A stretch of DNA of 64,000 bases, taken from NCBI GenBank assembly GCA_934636265.1, contig CAKUAD010000002.1:53590-117589 (forward strand). The letters run 5' to 3'. The notes below the pieces were generated by a model. That model did no database searches. It had not been told where the DNA came from and saw only the letters and a program-made list of their open reading frames with translations. This document shows, piece after piece, positions 26,871-34,524 of this stretch (positions are counted from its first letter, which is position 1; each line of letters begins with the position of its first letter). The translations under genes were made by a program, and so were the position numbers. This DNA comes from an uncultured Flavobacterium sp. (GTDB lineage: Bacteria; Bacteroidota; Bacteroidia; Flavobacteriales; Flavobacteriaceae).

Positions 26871-27025
26871 CCGAGAAAAATATAAATTACGAGAAAATTA
26901 CTTAATGCTTTTTAATTTTCAATCGAAGTTACAGAACCCTATCAAACTGAAATTCAAGGAGTTACGTTGGAGATGAACAAAAAGAATTATATTTGTTCTA
27001 TGGCGAATTCGGCGTATAATTCACA

Positions 27026-27457
27026 ATGTTTACCATGATAAAAAGGATATTACTTTTACTGTTGCTAGGGATTTCTGGTATAGTTTCCGCGCAAAATGAT
27101 ACAATATTTTACATACCCGACTCCTCGGCGCATTTTAGATTAAGTGTTGTTGGTGATAAGGTATCGACTTCATATATCAATGTGGATAATGCTCAATACG
27201 GATTTGATACTTATACATTCTTTATCCAGTATGATGAAGAAATCGGGTTTGCAAAGAGTAAAAAACTACTGGACCATAGTTCTTTTACTATTTTAACGGA
27301 TGATTTCTTTAAAAGTAAAAATCCATGTGAGTTACACGACTTTTTCAGTGGGAAGCGGTCCTTTTTCCTAGTTAGGAAAGAGGCTGACAATTTCTATGGA
27401 TATTGGATTTCCTATGATGGTACCTCGAGGAACAGAGTACGAACCGTTATTCATTAA
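27026..27457 (+). CDS. Hypothetical secreted protein, AT-rich orphan
   Basis: 143 residues with a signal peptide (MIKRILLLLLLGISGIVSAQ after an MFT prefix; ATG 27026 or 27035 possible). The mature part is beta-rich with aromatic residues (YGFDTYTFFIQYDEE) and one Cys. I recognise no family. AT-rich like the gene before it. A good hairpin terminator follows five bases after the stop. Confidence 0.7.
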   Translation: MFTMIKRILLLLLLGISGIVSAQNDTIFYIPDSSAHFRLSVVGDKVSTSYINVDNAQYGFDTYTFFIQYDEEIGFAKSKKLLDHSSFTILTDDFFKSKNPCELHDFFSGKRSFFLVRKEADNFYGYWISYDGTSRNRVRTVIH

Positions 27458-27462
27458 CAAAA

Positions 27463-27486
27463 AAGGGAGTTTAATTAAGCTCCCTT
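27463..27486 (+). terminator. Hairpin terminator after 27457
   Basis: AAGGGAG (27463-27469) pairs with CTCCCTT (27480-27486); the loop itself contains TTAA/TTAA. The poly-T tail is weak (CTTC), and the structure could serve both strands. Confidence 0.6.
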
Positions 27487-27488
27487 CT

Positions 27489-27617
27489 TCATTTCTTAAC
27501 TAATCCCAACTCCTTCATCGCTCCTTTTACTTTCTGAACATAACTGGCCGCGTGTCCCGTCAGCATGGCTGTGTCCCTAATGCTGGGCTCTTCATTTACC
27601 CGATTCTTTGATTTCAT
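27489..27617 (-). CDS. Possible 42-residue ORF or gene remnant
   Basis: An ATG-started frame of 42 residues (MKSKNRVNEEPSIRDTAMLT at the start) with a helix-turn-helix flavour in SIRDTAMLTGHAASYVQKVK. The frame stays open upstream of the ATG to about 27660, with VALTALKK, so it may be the tail of a longer decayed gene. It directly follows the degenerate GIY-YIG gene on the same strand. Low confidence that it is expressed. Confidence 0.35.
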   Translation of the reverse strand: MKSKNRVNEEPSIRDTAMLTGHAASYVQKVKGAMKELGLVKK

Positions 27618-27658
27618 TTTTTTTAACGCCGTTAATGCCACACAGCTAACCTTCGGAA

Positions 27659-27946
27659 TCAAAAGTTTCCGCGCCGCTCCAGTGAGACCAATTCCCTAAG
27701 CCCGGGATTTGCTTTGCTGATGATTTCCCACTTTAGTTTTGCAGGCGCGGTTTTAAGTTGCCAGACACGGCTTCCGGCATTTTGGCCGTCGGCGACGCAT
27801 TCCAGATAAATCAAGTCCAGGCGGCAGGGCAATGAGTACGTGATTTGACGCAATTGCAGGTCGAACTCGTCGGCGGTAGCCAATTCAACCCAAAGATTCT
27901 TGCGCAAGGTATCGGTTAGTATGTAAACAAAGTGAGCCATCTTCAT
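27659..27946 (-). CDS. Degenerate GIY-YIG-like small protein
   Basis: 95 residues starting MKMAHFVYILTDTL, the start of the small UvrC-type GIY-YIG nucleases common in Bacteroidota. The defining second half of the motif (YIG or YTG and the following Arg) is missing: the position reads LWVELATAD. The later KREAQIK-type region is also replaced by VWQLKTAPAKLKWEI. It therefore looks like a catalytically dead or decaying relative. Start could also be Met3 (27940). Confidence 0.6.
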   Translation of the reverse strand: MKMAHFVYILTDTLRKNLWVELATADEFDLQLRQITYSLPCRLDLIYLECVADGQNAGSRVWQLKTAPAKLKWEIISKANPGLRELVSLERRGNF

Positions 27947-27980
27947 TGCGAAAATAGCGGAGATTCAGGGAGATGCGGAG

Positions 27981-28007
27981 GCAGAAAATCTGCCTAAATT
28001 GTTAAAA
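27981..28007. repeat. Solo right end of the TIR element
   Basis: GGCAGAAAATCTG followed by CCTAAATTGTTAAA; the last 17 bases are identical to the right end of copy M3 (28308-28324). No partner left end is found nearby. The gap 27947-28319 holds this and copy M3. Confidence 0.65.
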
Positions 28008-28183
28008 AAAGCATCTTAGGAAGCATCATAAGTGAAGCCCTTTTTAAAATAAATACTGGAGGCAGTAAAGTGGAGTGAAAGGTACAAAGAGTATAGATAT
28101 TGAAGTAAAAGATATAACACTTTTCATTTCCAAAAGGAGTCCATAGCAATTATTGAGGATGTATTTTAAACGACGTCCAAACC

Positions 28184-28324
28184 TTTAACAAATATTACAG
28201 AAAATCTGTAACCGTCTTAGTGCCGGGTTTCATAGGGATAAACCCAAACTTCCCCTACCCAACGGTACGAAGTTACAAATCCCGCAAATCTCCCGAATGT
28301 GGAAAATCTGCCTAAATTGTTAAA
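28184..28324. repeat. TIR-bounded intergenic element, copy M3 (141 bp)
   Basis: The left end begins TTTAACAAATATTACAG (28184) and the right end is CTGCCTAAATTGTTAAA (28308-28324). The internal order is the same as M1 (CTGTAAC, GGGATAAACCC, CCCCTACCC). The right end contains the stop codon of the rluB-like gene (TTA at 28320-28322), so the element abuts the coding sequence exactly. Confidence 0.8.
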
Positions 28325-29171
28325 AATGCTTCAGGTTGATTACTTCCTGATCCGTCAAAAATCGCCAGTTGCCGCGCGGCAAATCCTTTTTGGTAAGTCC
28401 GCCGAATGCCACACGGTCAATTTTGAGTGCGTTGTAGCCAAATTTTTCAAAGATGGCGCGTACCACTTTGACGTTGGCCGTCCGCAATTTAAGTCCTATC
28501 TCAGTTTTGGGCGCGCCTTCCACATAGACAATTTCATCCACGTACAGCCGATGCTCGTCAAGGGTCACGCCGCCCGCAATCTTTTCAAGATCCTCAAATT
28601 TAAGGTTTTTGTCAAGCGATACTTGGTAAATTTTGGTCAGCTTTTGCCCCGGCTTGTTTAATTTGACAAGCAAGTCATTATCATTGGTAAACAACAAAAG
28701 TCCGGTGGTATTGGTATCCATCCGGCCAATTGGTTTTAGCGCCGACTTTGACGCCGTCCGGATGAGCTCGGTGACGTTGCGGTTGGTTTGGTCGCCGTCG
28801 CCGGCAGTGGTAAAATTCTTGGGTTTATTGAGCAGGACGTACACCTTTTTTTCAGGGTTGATGACGCTTCCGTCAAATTGGACGACGTCGCCGGGTTTTA
28901 CCTGATAGCCCATTTCCATGACGACATGGCCGTTGACACGCACGTTCCCTGATTGAATGTACAAATCGGCATCGCGCCTTGAACAGGCTCCCGAGTTGGC
29001 GATGTATTTATTGAGACGGATGGTGTCCGGATCAGTTTTGGCTTTAGGTTGTGCCGCCGTTTTTGGCTTGGGTTTACGCACAGGCCTTACATTCCGGTCC
29101 GGCTTGGGCGCTCCCGGCTTTGAACTCCGGCTGCTTGGTGAGGAATTGGGTTTGCGTCCTGGCGTTTTCAT
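28320..29171 (-). CDS. rluB: Pseudouridine synthase, RsuA/RluB family
   Basis: 283 residues from ATG 29171 (MKTPGRKPN). A basic, Pro/Ser/Lys-rich N-terminal tail (about 1-50) precedes an S4 RNA-binding domain (IRLNKYIANSGACSRRDAD near 54-72) and the catalytic domain with the active-site Asp in PIGRMDTNTTGLLLFTND (near 135-150). Enzymes of this group isomerise a uridine in 23S rRNA (RluB) or 16S rRNA (RsuA); the exact target cannot be read here, and the RluB name is the likelier one for Bacteroidota. The stop codon is inside the TIR of element M3. Confidence 0.87.
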   Translation of the reverse strand: MKTPGRKPNSSPSSRSSKPGAPKPDRNVRPVRKPKPKTAAQPKAKTDPDTIRLNKYIANSGACSRRDADLYIQSGNVRVNGHVVMEMGYQVKPGDVVQFDGSVINPEKKVYVLLNKPKNFTTAGDGDQTNRNVTELIRTASKSALKPIGRMDTNTTGLLLFTNDNDLLVKLNKPGQKLTKIYQVSLDKNLKFEDLEKIAGGVTLDEHRLYVDEIVYVEGAPKTEIGLKLRTANVKVVRAIFEKFGYNALKIDRVAFGGLTKKDLPRGNWRFLTDQEVINLKHF

Positions 29172-29184
29172 AGAAAAATTTTTG

Positions 29185-29192
29185 CAAAGATA
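29185..29192 (-). promoter_or_regulatory. -7 box for the rluB-like gene
   Basis: TATCTTTG on the minus strand, about 13 bases before ATG 29171, with a TTG near the -33 position. This supports the downstream start over one at 29198. Confidence 0.6.
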
Positions 29193-29224
29193 TGACAATC
29201 AAAGCCAGACTGCAAGGTAAACCG

Positions 29225-30220
29225 TCAGCCGTCCAGATTAAAGTCGCCGACGTCGATGGTGGTTTGCTGGATGGTCTTTTCAATGCGCTGGCGTCCGTGC
29301 ATTAAAACCGACGGATCGATCAGCACAATACTGAAAACGCCCGCAACGATCAGCAATCGCAACAAAAAGTGAAGTCTTACAAATTGTTTTTGCGCATCAA
29401 ACTTCCATACCATCGGAACAAAAAACACCAAAACGATAAGGCAGGCGTAAAAATACAGGTCCATGTATCCAACGTTATACCGCTCGACCAACATATACAC
29501 GGGCAGAATGGTGAGTGCCGATAATGCCGAAATCATCACTTTTGCCGTCCGATCGCCATAAACAACGGGAACCGTCTTGTATTTATTGACAAAATCGCCC
29601 GGAAGATTTTCCAGATCCTTGACCAGCTCGCGTATCAGCAAGAGGAAAATCAAAAACGTGGCGTGCCAAAAGATGATGCCGTATTCAATGTCGCGCAAAT
29701 ACTTAAAGTCGTCCAGTTTGGCGTAGTAAATCAGAATCCCAAAAAACGGAAGCACGGCAAGATTGGCGGCTGTGATATTCCCGATGATGGGATACTTTTT
29801 TAGTTTGTGCGAATAAAACCAAATGAGGAAAATATAGGCCGAATAGAACAGCGCCACCCGCCAGGAAACCAGAAAACCAAGTCCGACAACTATAAAGTTC
29901 AGCGTAAAATACACGTAAAGTTGCGTCGATTTGCTTACCAGGCGGTCCAGCATTGATTTGTGCGGGCGGTTGATCAGGTCTTTTTCGGAATCGTAGAAGT
30001 TGTTGATGATATAACCCGATGCGATGGCCAGACTTGACGCCAAGACCAGTAAAAACAACTTGAAATCCAGGATGACCTCCAGCGCGGGCATGCTGGTAGG
30101 CGATAGTATAAACACCGCCGACAGGTATTGGGCAAGCGCGATGATGGGAATGTTGTAGCCGCGCACTACCGAGAACAGGCTGACGAATTTTAGGAGTAAC
30201 AGCTTGTTTTTGCGCCTCAT
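29225..30220 (-). CDS. UbiA-family prenyltransferase (geranylgeranylglycerol-phosphate geranylgeranyltransferase-like)
   Basis: 331 residues with about eight or nine membrane helices. The first Asp-rich motif is NNFYDSEKD (near 92-100) and the second DLENLPGD (near 200-207), which bind the Mg-diphosphate of the prenyl donor. UbiA enzymes attach prenyl chains to aromatic or glycerol acceptors; flavobacterial members beside mevalonate genes are often annotated as digeranylgeranylglycerol phosphate synthases. The acceptor cannot be told from the sequence. It lies 104 bases downstream of the mevalonate-kinase-like gene, which supports a shared isoprenoid role. Confidence 0.87.
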   Translation of the reverse strand: MRRKNKLLLLKFVSLFSVVRGYNIPIIALAQYLSAVFILSPTSMPALEVILDFKLFLLVLASSLAIASGYIINNFYDSEKDLINRPHKSMLDRLVSKSTQLYVYFTLNFIVVGLGFLVSWRVALFYSAYIFLIWFYSHKLKKYPIIGNITAANLAVLPFFGILIYYAKLDDFKYLRDIEYGIIFWHATFLIFLLLIRELVKDLENLPGDFVNKYKTVPVVYGDRTAKVMISALSALTILPVYMLVERYNVGYMDLYFYACLIVLVFFVPMVWKFDAQKQFVRLHFLLRLLIVAGVFSIVLIDPSVLMHGRQRIEKTIQQTTIDVGDFNLDG

Positions 30221-30324
30221 CCGTTGTGGTTTAGCCAGTCAAAGACTGATTGCCCAACAAAAATGCCCACAGGCCTTATGCGTCGTCTTGGTTTCATACT
30301 GCAAGGTTGCGCCTAAGCGGTAAA

Positions 30325-31263
30325 TTAAAACCGATAAACTACTTCCAGTTTGTGGCCTTCGAGCGCTTTTTGGGCTTTATCAAAATCCTGCGCAAAACCT
30401 AAAATATAGCCGCCACCGCCTGATCCGCAAAGCTTTAGATAGTAATCGTTGGTCTCCAGTCCTTTTTGCCAGACGCCGTGAAATTGCTCCGGAATCATAG
30501 GTTTAAAATGGCTGAGCACCACTTTTGACAGTTTTTTGGTATTGGAAAAAAGCGATTTCATGTCGCCCTTGACAAAGTTCTCGACACAGGCATCGGTGTA
30601 TTTGACAAACTGGTTTTTAACCATTTTCCGGAAGCCCTGGTCTTTGAGGTTTTCCATGAAAATGTTTACCATGGGTGCGGTTTCGCCCACAATTCCTGAA
30701 TCCAGCAAAAATACGGCGCCTTTGCCGGTGAGTTCCTGCGAGGGAATTCCGGTGGCCTCGATGTTGTCTTTTGAGTTGATCAGAATAGGGATGCTCAGGT
30801 AGCTGTTAAGCGGGTCGAGACCGGAACTTTTGCCGTGGAAAAACGATTCCATGGCCGAGAAGACCGTTTTGAGTGTCAACAGTTTTTCGCGGGTCAGATT
30901 TTCCAGAACAGTGATTTTATTGTTGGCGTACTGATCGTAAATGGCCGCTACCAAGGCGCCGCTGCTTCCAACGCCGTAACCTTGCGGGATGCTGGAGTCA
31001 AAATACATTCCGGCGTTCAAATCCTCGCGCAAACGGTCTAAGTCAAACGAAATCAGTTCCGGCTGTTCGGCCTGCAACGCCTGCAGATAATCCACAAAAC
31101 GCTTCAGGCTTTCGTTGGATTTTACCGCCTGTTCCGACGGGTCACCGTCAACCTTAAGGGCACCTTTGTAAAAGTTGTAAGGAATGGACAATCCCTTGGA
31201 ATCCTTAATAATCCCATACTCACCAAAGAGCAGAATTTTTGAGTAGAATAGTGGACCTTTCAT
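30325..31263 (-). CDS. mvk: Mevalonate kinase-like GHMP kinase
   Basis: 312 residues. SKILLFGEYGI near residue 8 and the ATP-binding motif PQGYGVGSSGALVAA (near 92-106), together with KLCGSGGGGYILGF near the end, define a GHMP kinase. In Flavobacteriia this short form next to diphosphomevalonate decarboxylase is taken as mevalonate kinase, which phosphorylates mevalonate to 5-phosphomevalonate. Phosphomevalonate kinase would be a less likely alternative. A repeat-flanked broken cassette separates it from mvaD, with which it would otherwise form an operon. Confidence 0.82.
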   Translation of the reverse strand: MKGPLFYSKILLFGEYGIIKDSKGLSIPYNFYKGALKVDGDPSEQAVKSNESLKRFVDYLQALQAEQPELISFDLDRLREDLNAGMYFDSSIPQGYGVGSSGALVAAIYDQYANNKITVLENLTREKLLTLKTVFSAMESFFHGKSSGLDPLNSYLSIPILINSKDNIEATGIPSQELTGKGAVFLLDSGIVGETAPMVNIFMENLKDQGFRKMVKNQFVKYTDACVENFVKGDMKSLFSNTKKLSKVVLSHFKPMIPEQFHGVWQKGLETNDYYLKLCGSGGGGYILGFAQDFDKAQKALEGHKLEVVYRF

Positions 31264-31296
31264 TTCAATTGATAATGGACAATGGACAATTGATAA
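31264..31296. repeat. Left flank repeats of the four-helix-bundle cassette
   Basis: Tandem AATTGATAATGGACAATGG-type units (AATTGATAAT, GGACAAT, GGACAATTGATAAT) begin immediately after the mevalonate kinase start. Related CAATTGTCAAT units lie on the far side of the cassette at 31648-31676. Confidence 0.75.
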
Positions 31297-31644
31297 TTAT
31301 TTTTTTGTCGTGTTGAGGATGCTGATCAGCAAGCGCAACAACTCCTGTATCTGATTCTTTAGCGCCTTGAATTCTTCATCTTCCAAATAGTTCCCGGCAC
31401 GCAGTAAATCTAACCAATATTCTGTTTCGTTCGCTTCTTTTAACGCAATAGATAGCTTATTGACAAAATCCGCTCTGCTTTAGGCGTGTTCGGCTTCCCG
31501 GACATTTGACCCAATCGAGGTTCCCGCGCGGAGCAATTGCTTTGAAAGCACATACTCCTTACGGTCTGCAAGGCGTTTGTATGCATCTACCACCTTACAG
31601 GCAAACTCAAACGACTTATCTTTTACAACATTGGGCTTAGACAT
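31297..31644 (-). pseudogene. Four-helix-bundle protein (S23/IVP family) with in-frame stop
   Basis: The frame from ATG 31644 reads MSKPNVVKDKSFEFACKVV, then VLSKQLLRAGTSIGSNVREA and, after a TAA at codon 55 (31480-31482), SRADFVNKLSIALKEANETE and onward to TAA 31297-31299, 115 codons in all. These are the conserved helices of the 23S rRNA intervening-sequence protein / four-helix-bundle family. Family members carry Gln at the interrupted position (EAEHA-Q-SRADF), so a single CAA-to-TAA change explains the break; no frameshift is present. The function of free-standing members is unknown; the fold is related to Avd of diversity-generating retroelements. Confidence 0.85.
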
Positions 31645-31647
31645 AAT

Positions 31648-31676
31648 TCTCAATTGTCAATCAATTGTCAATTGAT
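31648..31676. repeat. Right flank repeats of the four-helix-bundle cassette
   Basis: CAATTGTCAATCAATTGTCA and CAATTGATT units. On the minus strand they encode the last six residues of MvaD (NQLTID) and its stop codon, so the cassette boundary falls inside the 3' end of mvaD. Confidence 0.75.
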
Positions 31677-32742
31677 TCGCTCCTTTCCCCAACCCGTCGC
31701 AAATGTACTGACCATTCTGACAATACGCAACCAGCTCATTCTTAATAAATTCCAAAACTTTTGAGGCAGCATTTTTTGGGTAGAGCACGTGGACGTTGGC
31801 TCCGGCATCAAGCGTAAAGCAAACCGGAACGCCGGTATCGCGCCTAAAGGACCAGATGCGGTTGATGACCTCCAGCGTGGCAGGTTTCATCAGGATAAAA
31901 TACGGGTTTGACGTCATCATCATCGCGTGCAGCGTCAACGCCTCGCTTTCAGTAACTGAAATAAAGCCATCTAGATCGCCACTGGCAAAAATATCCACCA
32001 GGGCCGACAGGTTTTCGTGCGCCTGGGCAAATCGCCTTTCGGCAAACGGGTGCCCGTGCATCAAATCATGCCCTAGAGTGCTCGACACCTGCTTTTCACC
32101 TTTGTCAATCAGGAGAATGGTGTCCTGAAATTCGTGAAAATTTGGGTGGATATCACCCGGAAATTCAACGCCAAAAAAGTCGCTGCTTCCCGGAATCCTC
32201 TCGTGTTTACCCCAAACGACAACGCTTCCGTTAATGCTTCGGCAAGCGCTGCCTGAACCCAATCGGGCCAAAAACGACGCTTTTTGCAAAAAGTACTCGC
32301 GCGTCATCTGCGGATAAAGCAACCGCTCGATACTCATCAAATTCACCGCAAGCGCCGCCATGGACGATGCCGACGAAGCGATTCCCGAACTGTGCGGAAA
32401 TGTGTTGTGCGTATCAAGGGTAAAATGGTAGTCGTGCAAAAAACCCAGATAGGGAAGCGCACGCTTAAAAAAAGTCTCGATTTTGGGCCTGAACGACTCC
32501 TTGGGTTGGCCGTCAAAAAGCAGGTCGAATAAAAATTCACCACTGTTTTCCCGCCGATCAAACGAAAGTCGCGTTACCGTTTTGCAGTGGTCCAGCATCA
32601 GGCTCACCGACGGATTGGCCGGCAGTTGGTTATCCCTTTTGCCCCAGTATTTTACAAGGGCGATATTGCTTGGCGCGCTCCAGGAAAAAGAGCCGTTTTC
32701 AATCCGGTTGGTGTAATCCGGCGGGAAAAAGTTTGGCGTCAT
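31657..32742 (-). CDS. mvaD: Diphosphomevalonate decarboxylase
   Basis: 361 residues. The N-terminal SAPSNIALVKYWGKRD (near 19-34) and PHSSGIASSASSMAA (near 115-130, phosphate loop) are the decarboxylase signatures; GSGSACRSINGSVVVW near 155 is also typical. The enzyme converts diphosphomevalonate to isopentenyl diphosphate with ATP, releasing CO2. The final residues QLTID are read from the repeat flank of the neighbouring cassette, so the native C-terminus has been replaced by a few residues. A TATCTTTG -7 box lies just upstream of the start. Confidence 0.92.
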   Translation of the reverse strand: MTPNFFPPDYTNRIENGSFSWSAPSNIALVKYWGKRDNQLPANPSVSLMLDHCKTVTRLSFDRRENSGEFLFDLLFDGQPKESFRPKIETFFKRALPYLGFLHDYHFTLDTHNTFPHSSGIASSASSMAALAVNLMSIERLLYPQMTREYFLQKASFLARLGSGSACRSINGSVVVWGKHERIPGSSDFFGVEFPGDIHPNFHEFQDTILLIDKGEKQVSSTLGHDLMHGHPFAERRFAQAHENLSALVDIFASGDLDGFISVTESEALTLHAMMMTSNPYFILMKPATLEVINRIWSFRRDTGVPVCFTLDAGANVHVLYPKNAASKVLEFIKNELVAYCQNGQYICDGLGKGANQLTID

Positions 32743-32756
32743 GGGAAAAATTTAAA

Positions 32757-32764
32757 CAAAGATA
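32757..32764 (-). promoter_or_regulatory. -7 box for mvaD
   Basis: TATCTTTG on the minus strand, 15 bases before ATG 32742, in the 68-bp region divergent to tspO. Confidence 0.6.
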
Positions 32765-32810
32765 CCTGTTTTGCCACCCGCAATTTGGCTAATTTTAATA
32801 AAAAATTTTA

Positions 32811-33287
32811 ATGAACAAATTAACCAAAATTGCAGTCATGGTGGCCACTTGCCTGGCCGTTGGCTTTATTTCCGGACAAGCCACGCGCGCGGGTGTCGAA
32901 ACCTGGTTTCCTACCATCAACAAGCCATCGTTCAATCCGCCGGGGTGGGTTTTTGCGCCGGTCTGGACCGCGCTTTATATCCTTATGGGCATAGCGGCCG
33001 GCATGGTGTGGGATCACATGGACCACCAGCGCGAAACCGTACGCAAAGGCCTGACGTTTTTTACCGCCCAGTTGGCCCTTAACGCGTTGTGGTCGTTTTT
33101 ATTCTTTGGGCTGCACAACCCGCTTTTGGCGTTTATCGAAATCATCATTTTGTGGCTGCTTATTTTTGAAACCTTCAATGTGTTCCGTCGGGTGGACAGG
33201 ACAGCCGCCAACCTGTTGTTACCCTATCTGGCGTGGGTGAGTTTCGCCACGGTTTTAAACGGGACGATTTGGTGGCTTAACCGATAG
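32811..33287 (+). CDS. tspO: TspO/MBR family membrane protein
   Basis: 158 residues with five membrane helices. The conserved KPSFNPPGWVFAPVWTALY (residues 38-56) with NPPxWVFxxVWxxLY is diagnostic of TspO, and ALNALWSFLFFGLHNP and W near the end fit too. TspO binds porphyrins and other ligands; the bacterial role is in stress and tetrapyrrole handling. Its end overlaps the converging flavoprotein gene by 11 bases. Confidence 0.93.
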   Translation: MNKLTKIAVMVATCLAVGFISGQATRAGVETWFPTINKPSFNPPGWVFAPVWTALYILMGIAAGMVWDHMDHQRETVRKGLTFFTAQLALNALWSFLFFGLHNPLLAFIEIIILWLLIFETFNVFRRVDRTAANLLLPYLAWVSFATVLNGTIWWLNR

Positions 33288-34524
33288 TTGACGCAATCGC
33301 ATCGGCAGCCAGAAAGCCGCCCGTCCATGCGTTCTGAAAGTTGAATCCGCCCGTGATGGCGTCTATATTAAGGATTTCGCCCGCAAAATAGAGGTTATCG
33401 TGCAATTTGCTGCGCATGGTTTTAAAGTCGATTTCCTTGAGGTCGATACCGCCTGCGGTTACAAATTCTTCTTTGAAAGTGGATTTGCCGTCAACTTTAA
33501 AAGCGGCACGCGTAAGTTGTTCGCTCAATTGCATCAGTTGAATTTTTGACAGATTGGCCCATTGGACGCCATCGGGAATCCCTGATGCGATAACCAAACT
33601 TTCCCAAAGCCGGTTGGGGATGATTACATTTTCCAGCGGGCCGTCGGCGTCAAATATTGATTTTTTGGAAACGATTTTTTTGGCATTCGCCGATTTGATT
33701 CCGGTTAGGATTTCCAGTGCTTCGTCGGTATCGATGCCCAGCCAGTTGACCACAATCTCAAATTTATAGTTCAGCGCAAAAAGCTCGCGTGCGCCCCAGG
33801 CCGAAAGTTTAAGTATGGCAGGCCCGCTCATGCCCCAATGCGTAATCAAAATCGGTCCTGAAGCCAGCAGCCGCGTTCCGGAAACTCTTATAGAAGCATG
33901 GGCTGAGATGCCCGCCAGGTTGGCAATGCGCGCGTCCTTGATGTTAAAGGTAAAAAGTGAAGGTACGGGCGCCACGATCGAGTGGCCCAGACTCTTGGTC
34001 ATTTCCCACATTTTGGGATTGCTTCCGGTGGTCAACACCAGGACTTTACAGGCAAAAGCGTCAACGGGCGTGTCAATTTTCCACCCGTCGCCGGTTTTAA
34101 AAATAGATTGTACGCTTTGTCCGGTCAGCACATTGATGTCCAGCTTTTGCGTGGCTGCCACAAAACAGTCGATGATGGTTCGCGAGGAATCCGTTGAGGG
34201 AAACATACGACCATCTTCCTCGATTTTCAGTTCAACGCCGTGCTTTTCAAACCATTCAATCGTATCGCCCGACGCAAACCTGTGAAAGGGTCCGCGAAGT
34301 TCCTTTTCGCCCCGCGGATAAAATTTAGCCAGATCGTTCGGGATAAAACAGGCGTGGGTCACGTTGCAACGGCCGCCGCCGGAAATCCGCACTTTTTCCA
34401 GGGTTTCCTTGCCGCGCTCCAAAATAGCGATTTTTAGTCCGGATCGCTTTTCCGCCAGGTTGATGGCCGTAAAAAATCCGGCAGCGCCACCGCCCACTAA
34501 AATAACGTCAAAGCTTTTCATCAT
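33277..34524 (-). CDS. BaiN/HI0933-like flavoprotein (NAD(P)/FAD-dependent oxidoreductase)
   Basis: 415 residues. An N-terminal dinucleotide-binding motif (ILVGGGAAGFFTAINLAE, residues 8-25) and GGGRCNVTHA near 49 define the HI0933 family, with the C-terminal FAGEILNIDAITGGFNFQNA block (near 378-397). Members bind FAD; the reaction is mostly uncharacterised. The start codon overlaps the stop of the preceding amylase gene (ATGA), so it is the last gene of the maltodextrin operon even though no sugar role is known for the family. Met1 or Met2 may be used. Confidence 0.88.
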   Translation of the reverse strand: MMKSFDVILVGGGAAGFFTAINLAEKRSGLKIAILERGKETLEKVRISGGGRCNVTHACFIPNDLAKFYPRGEKELRGPFHRFASGDTIEWFEKHGVELKIEEDGRMFPSTDSSRTIIDCFVAATQKLDINVLTGQSVQSIFKTGDGWKIDTPVDAFACKVLVLTTGSNPKMWEMTKSLGHSIVAPVPSLFTFNIKDARIANLAGISAHASIRVSGTRLLASGPILITHWGMSGPAILKLSAWGARELFALNYKFEIVVNWLGIDTDEALEILTGIKSANAKKIVSKKSIFDADGPLENVIIPNRLWESLVIASGIPDGVQWANLSKIQLMQLSEQLTRAAFKVDGKSTFKEEFVTAGGIDLKEIDFKTMRSKLHDNLYFAGEILNIDAITGGFNFQNAWTGGFLAADAIASTIG

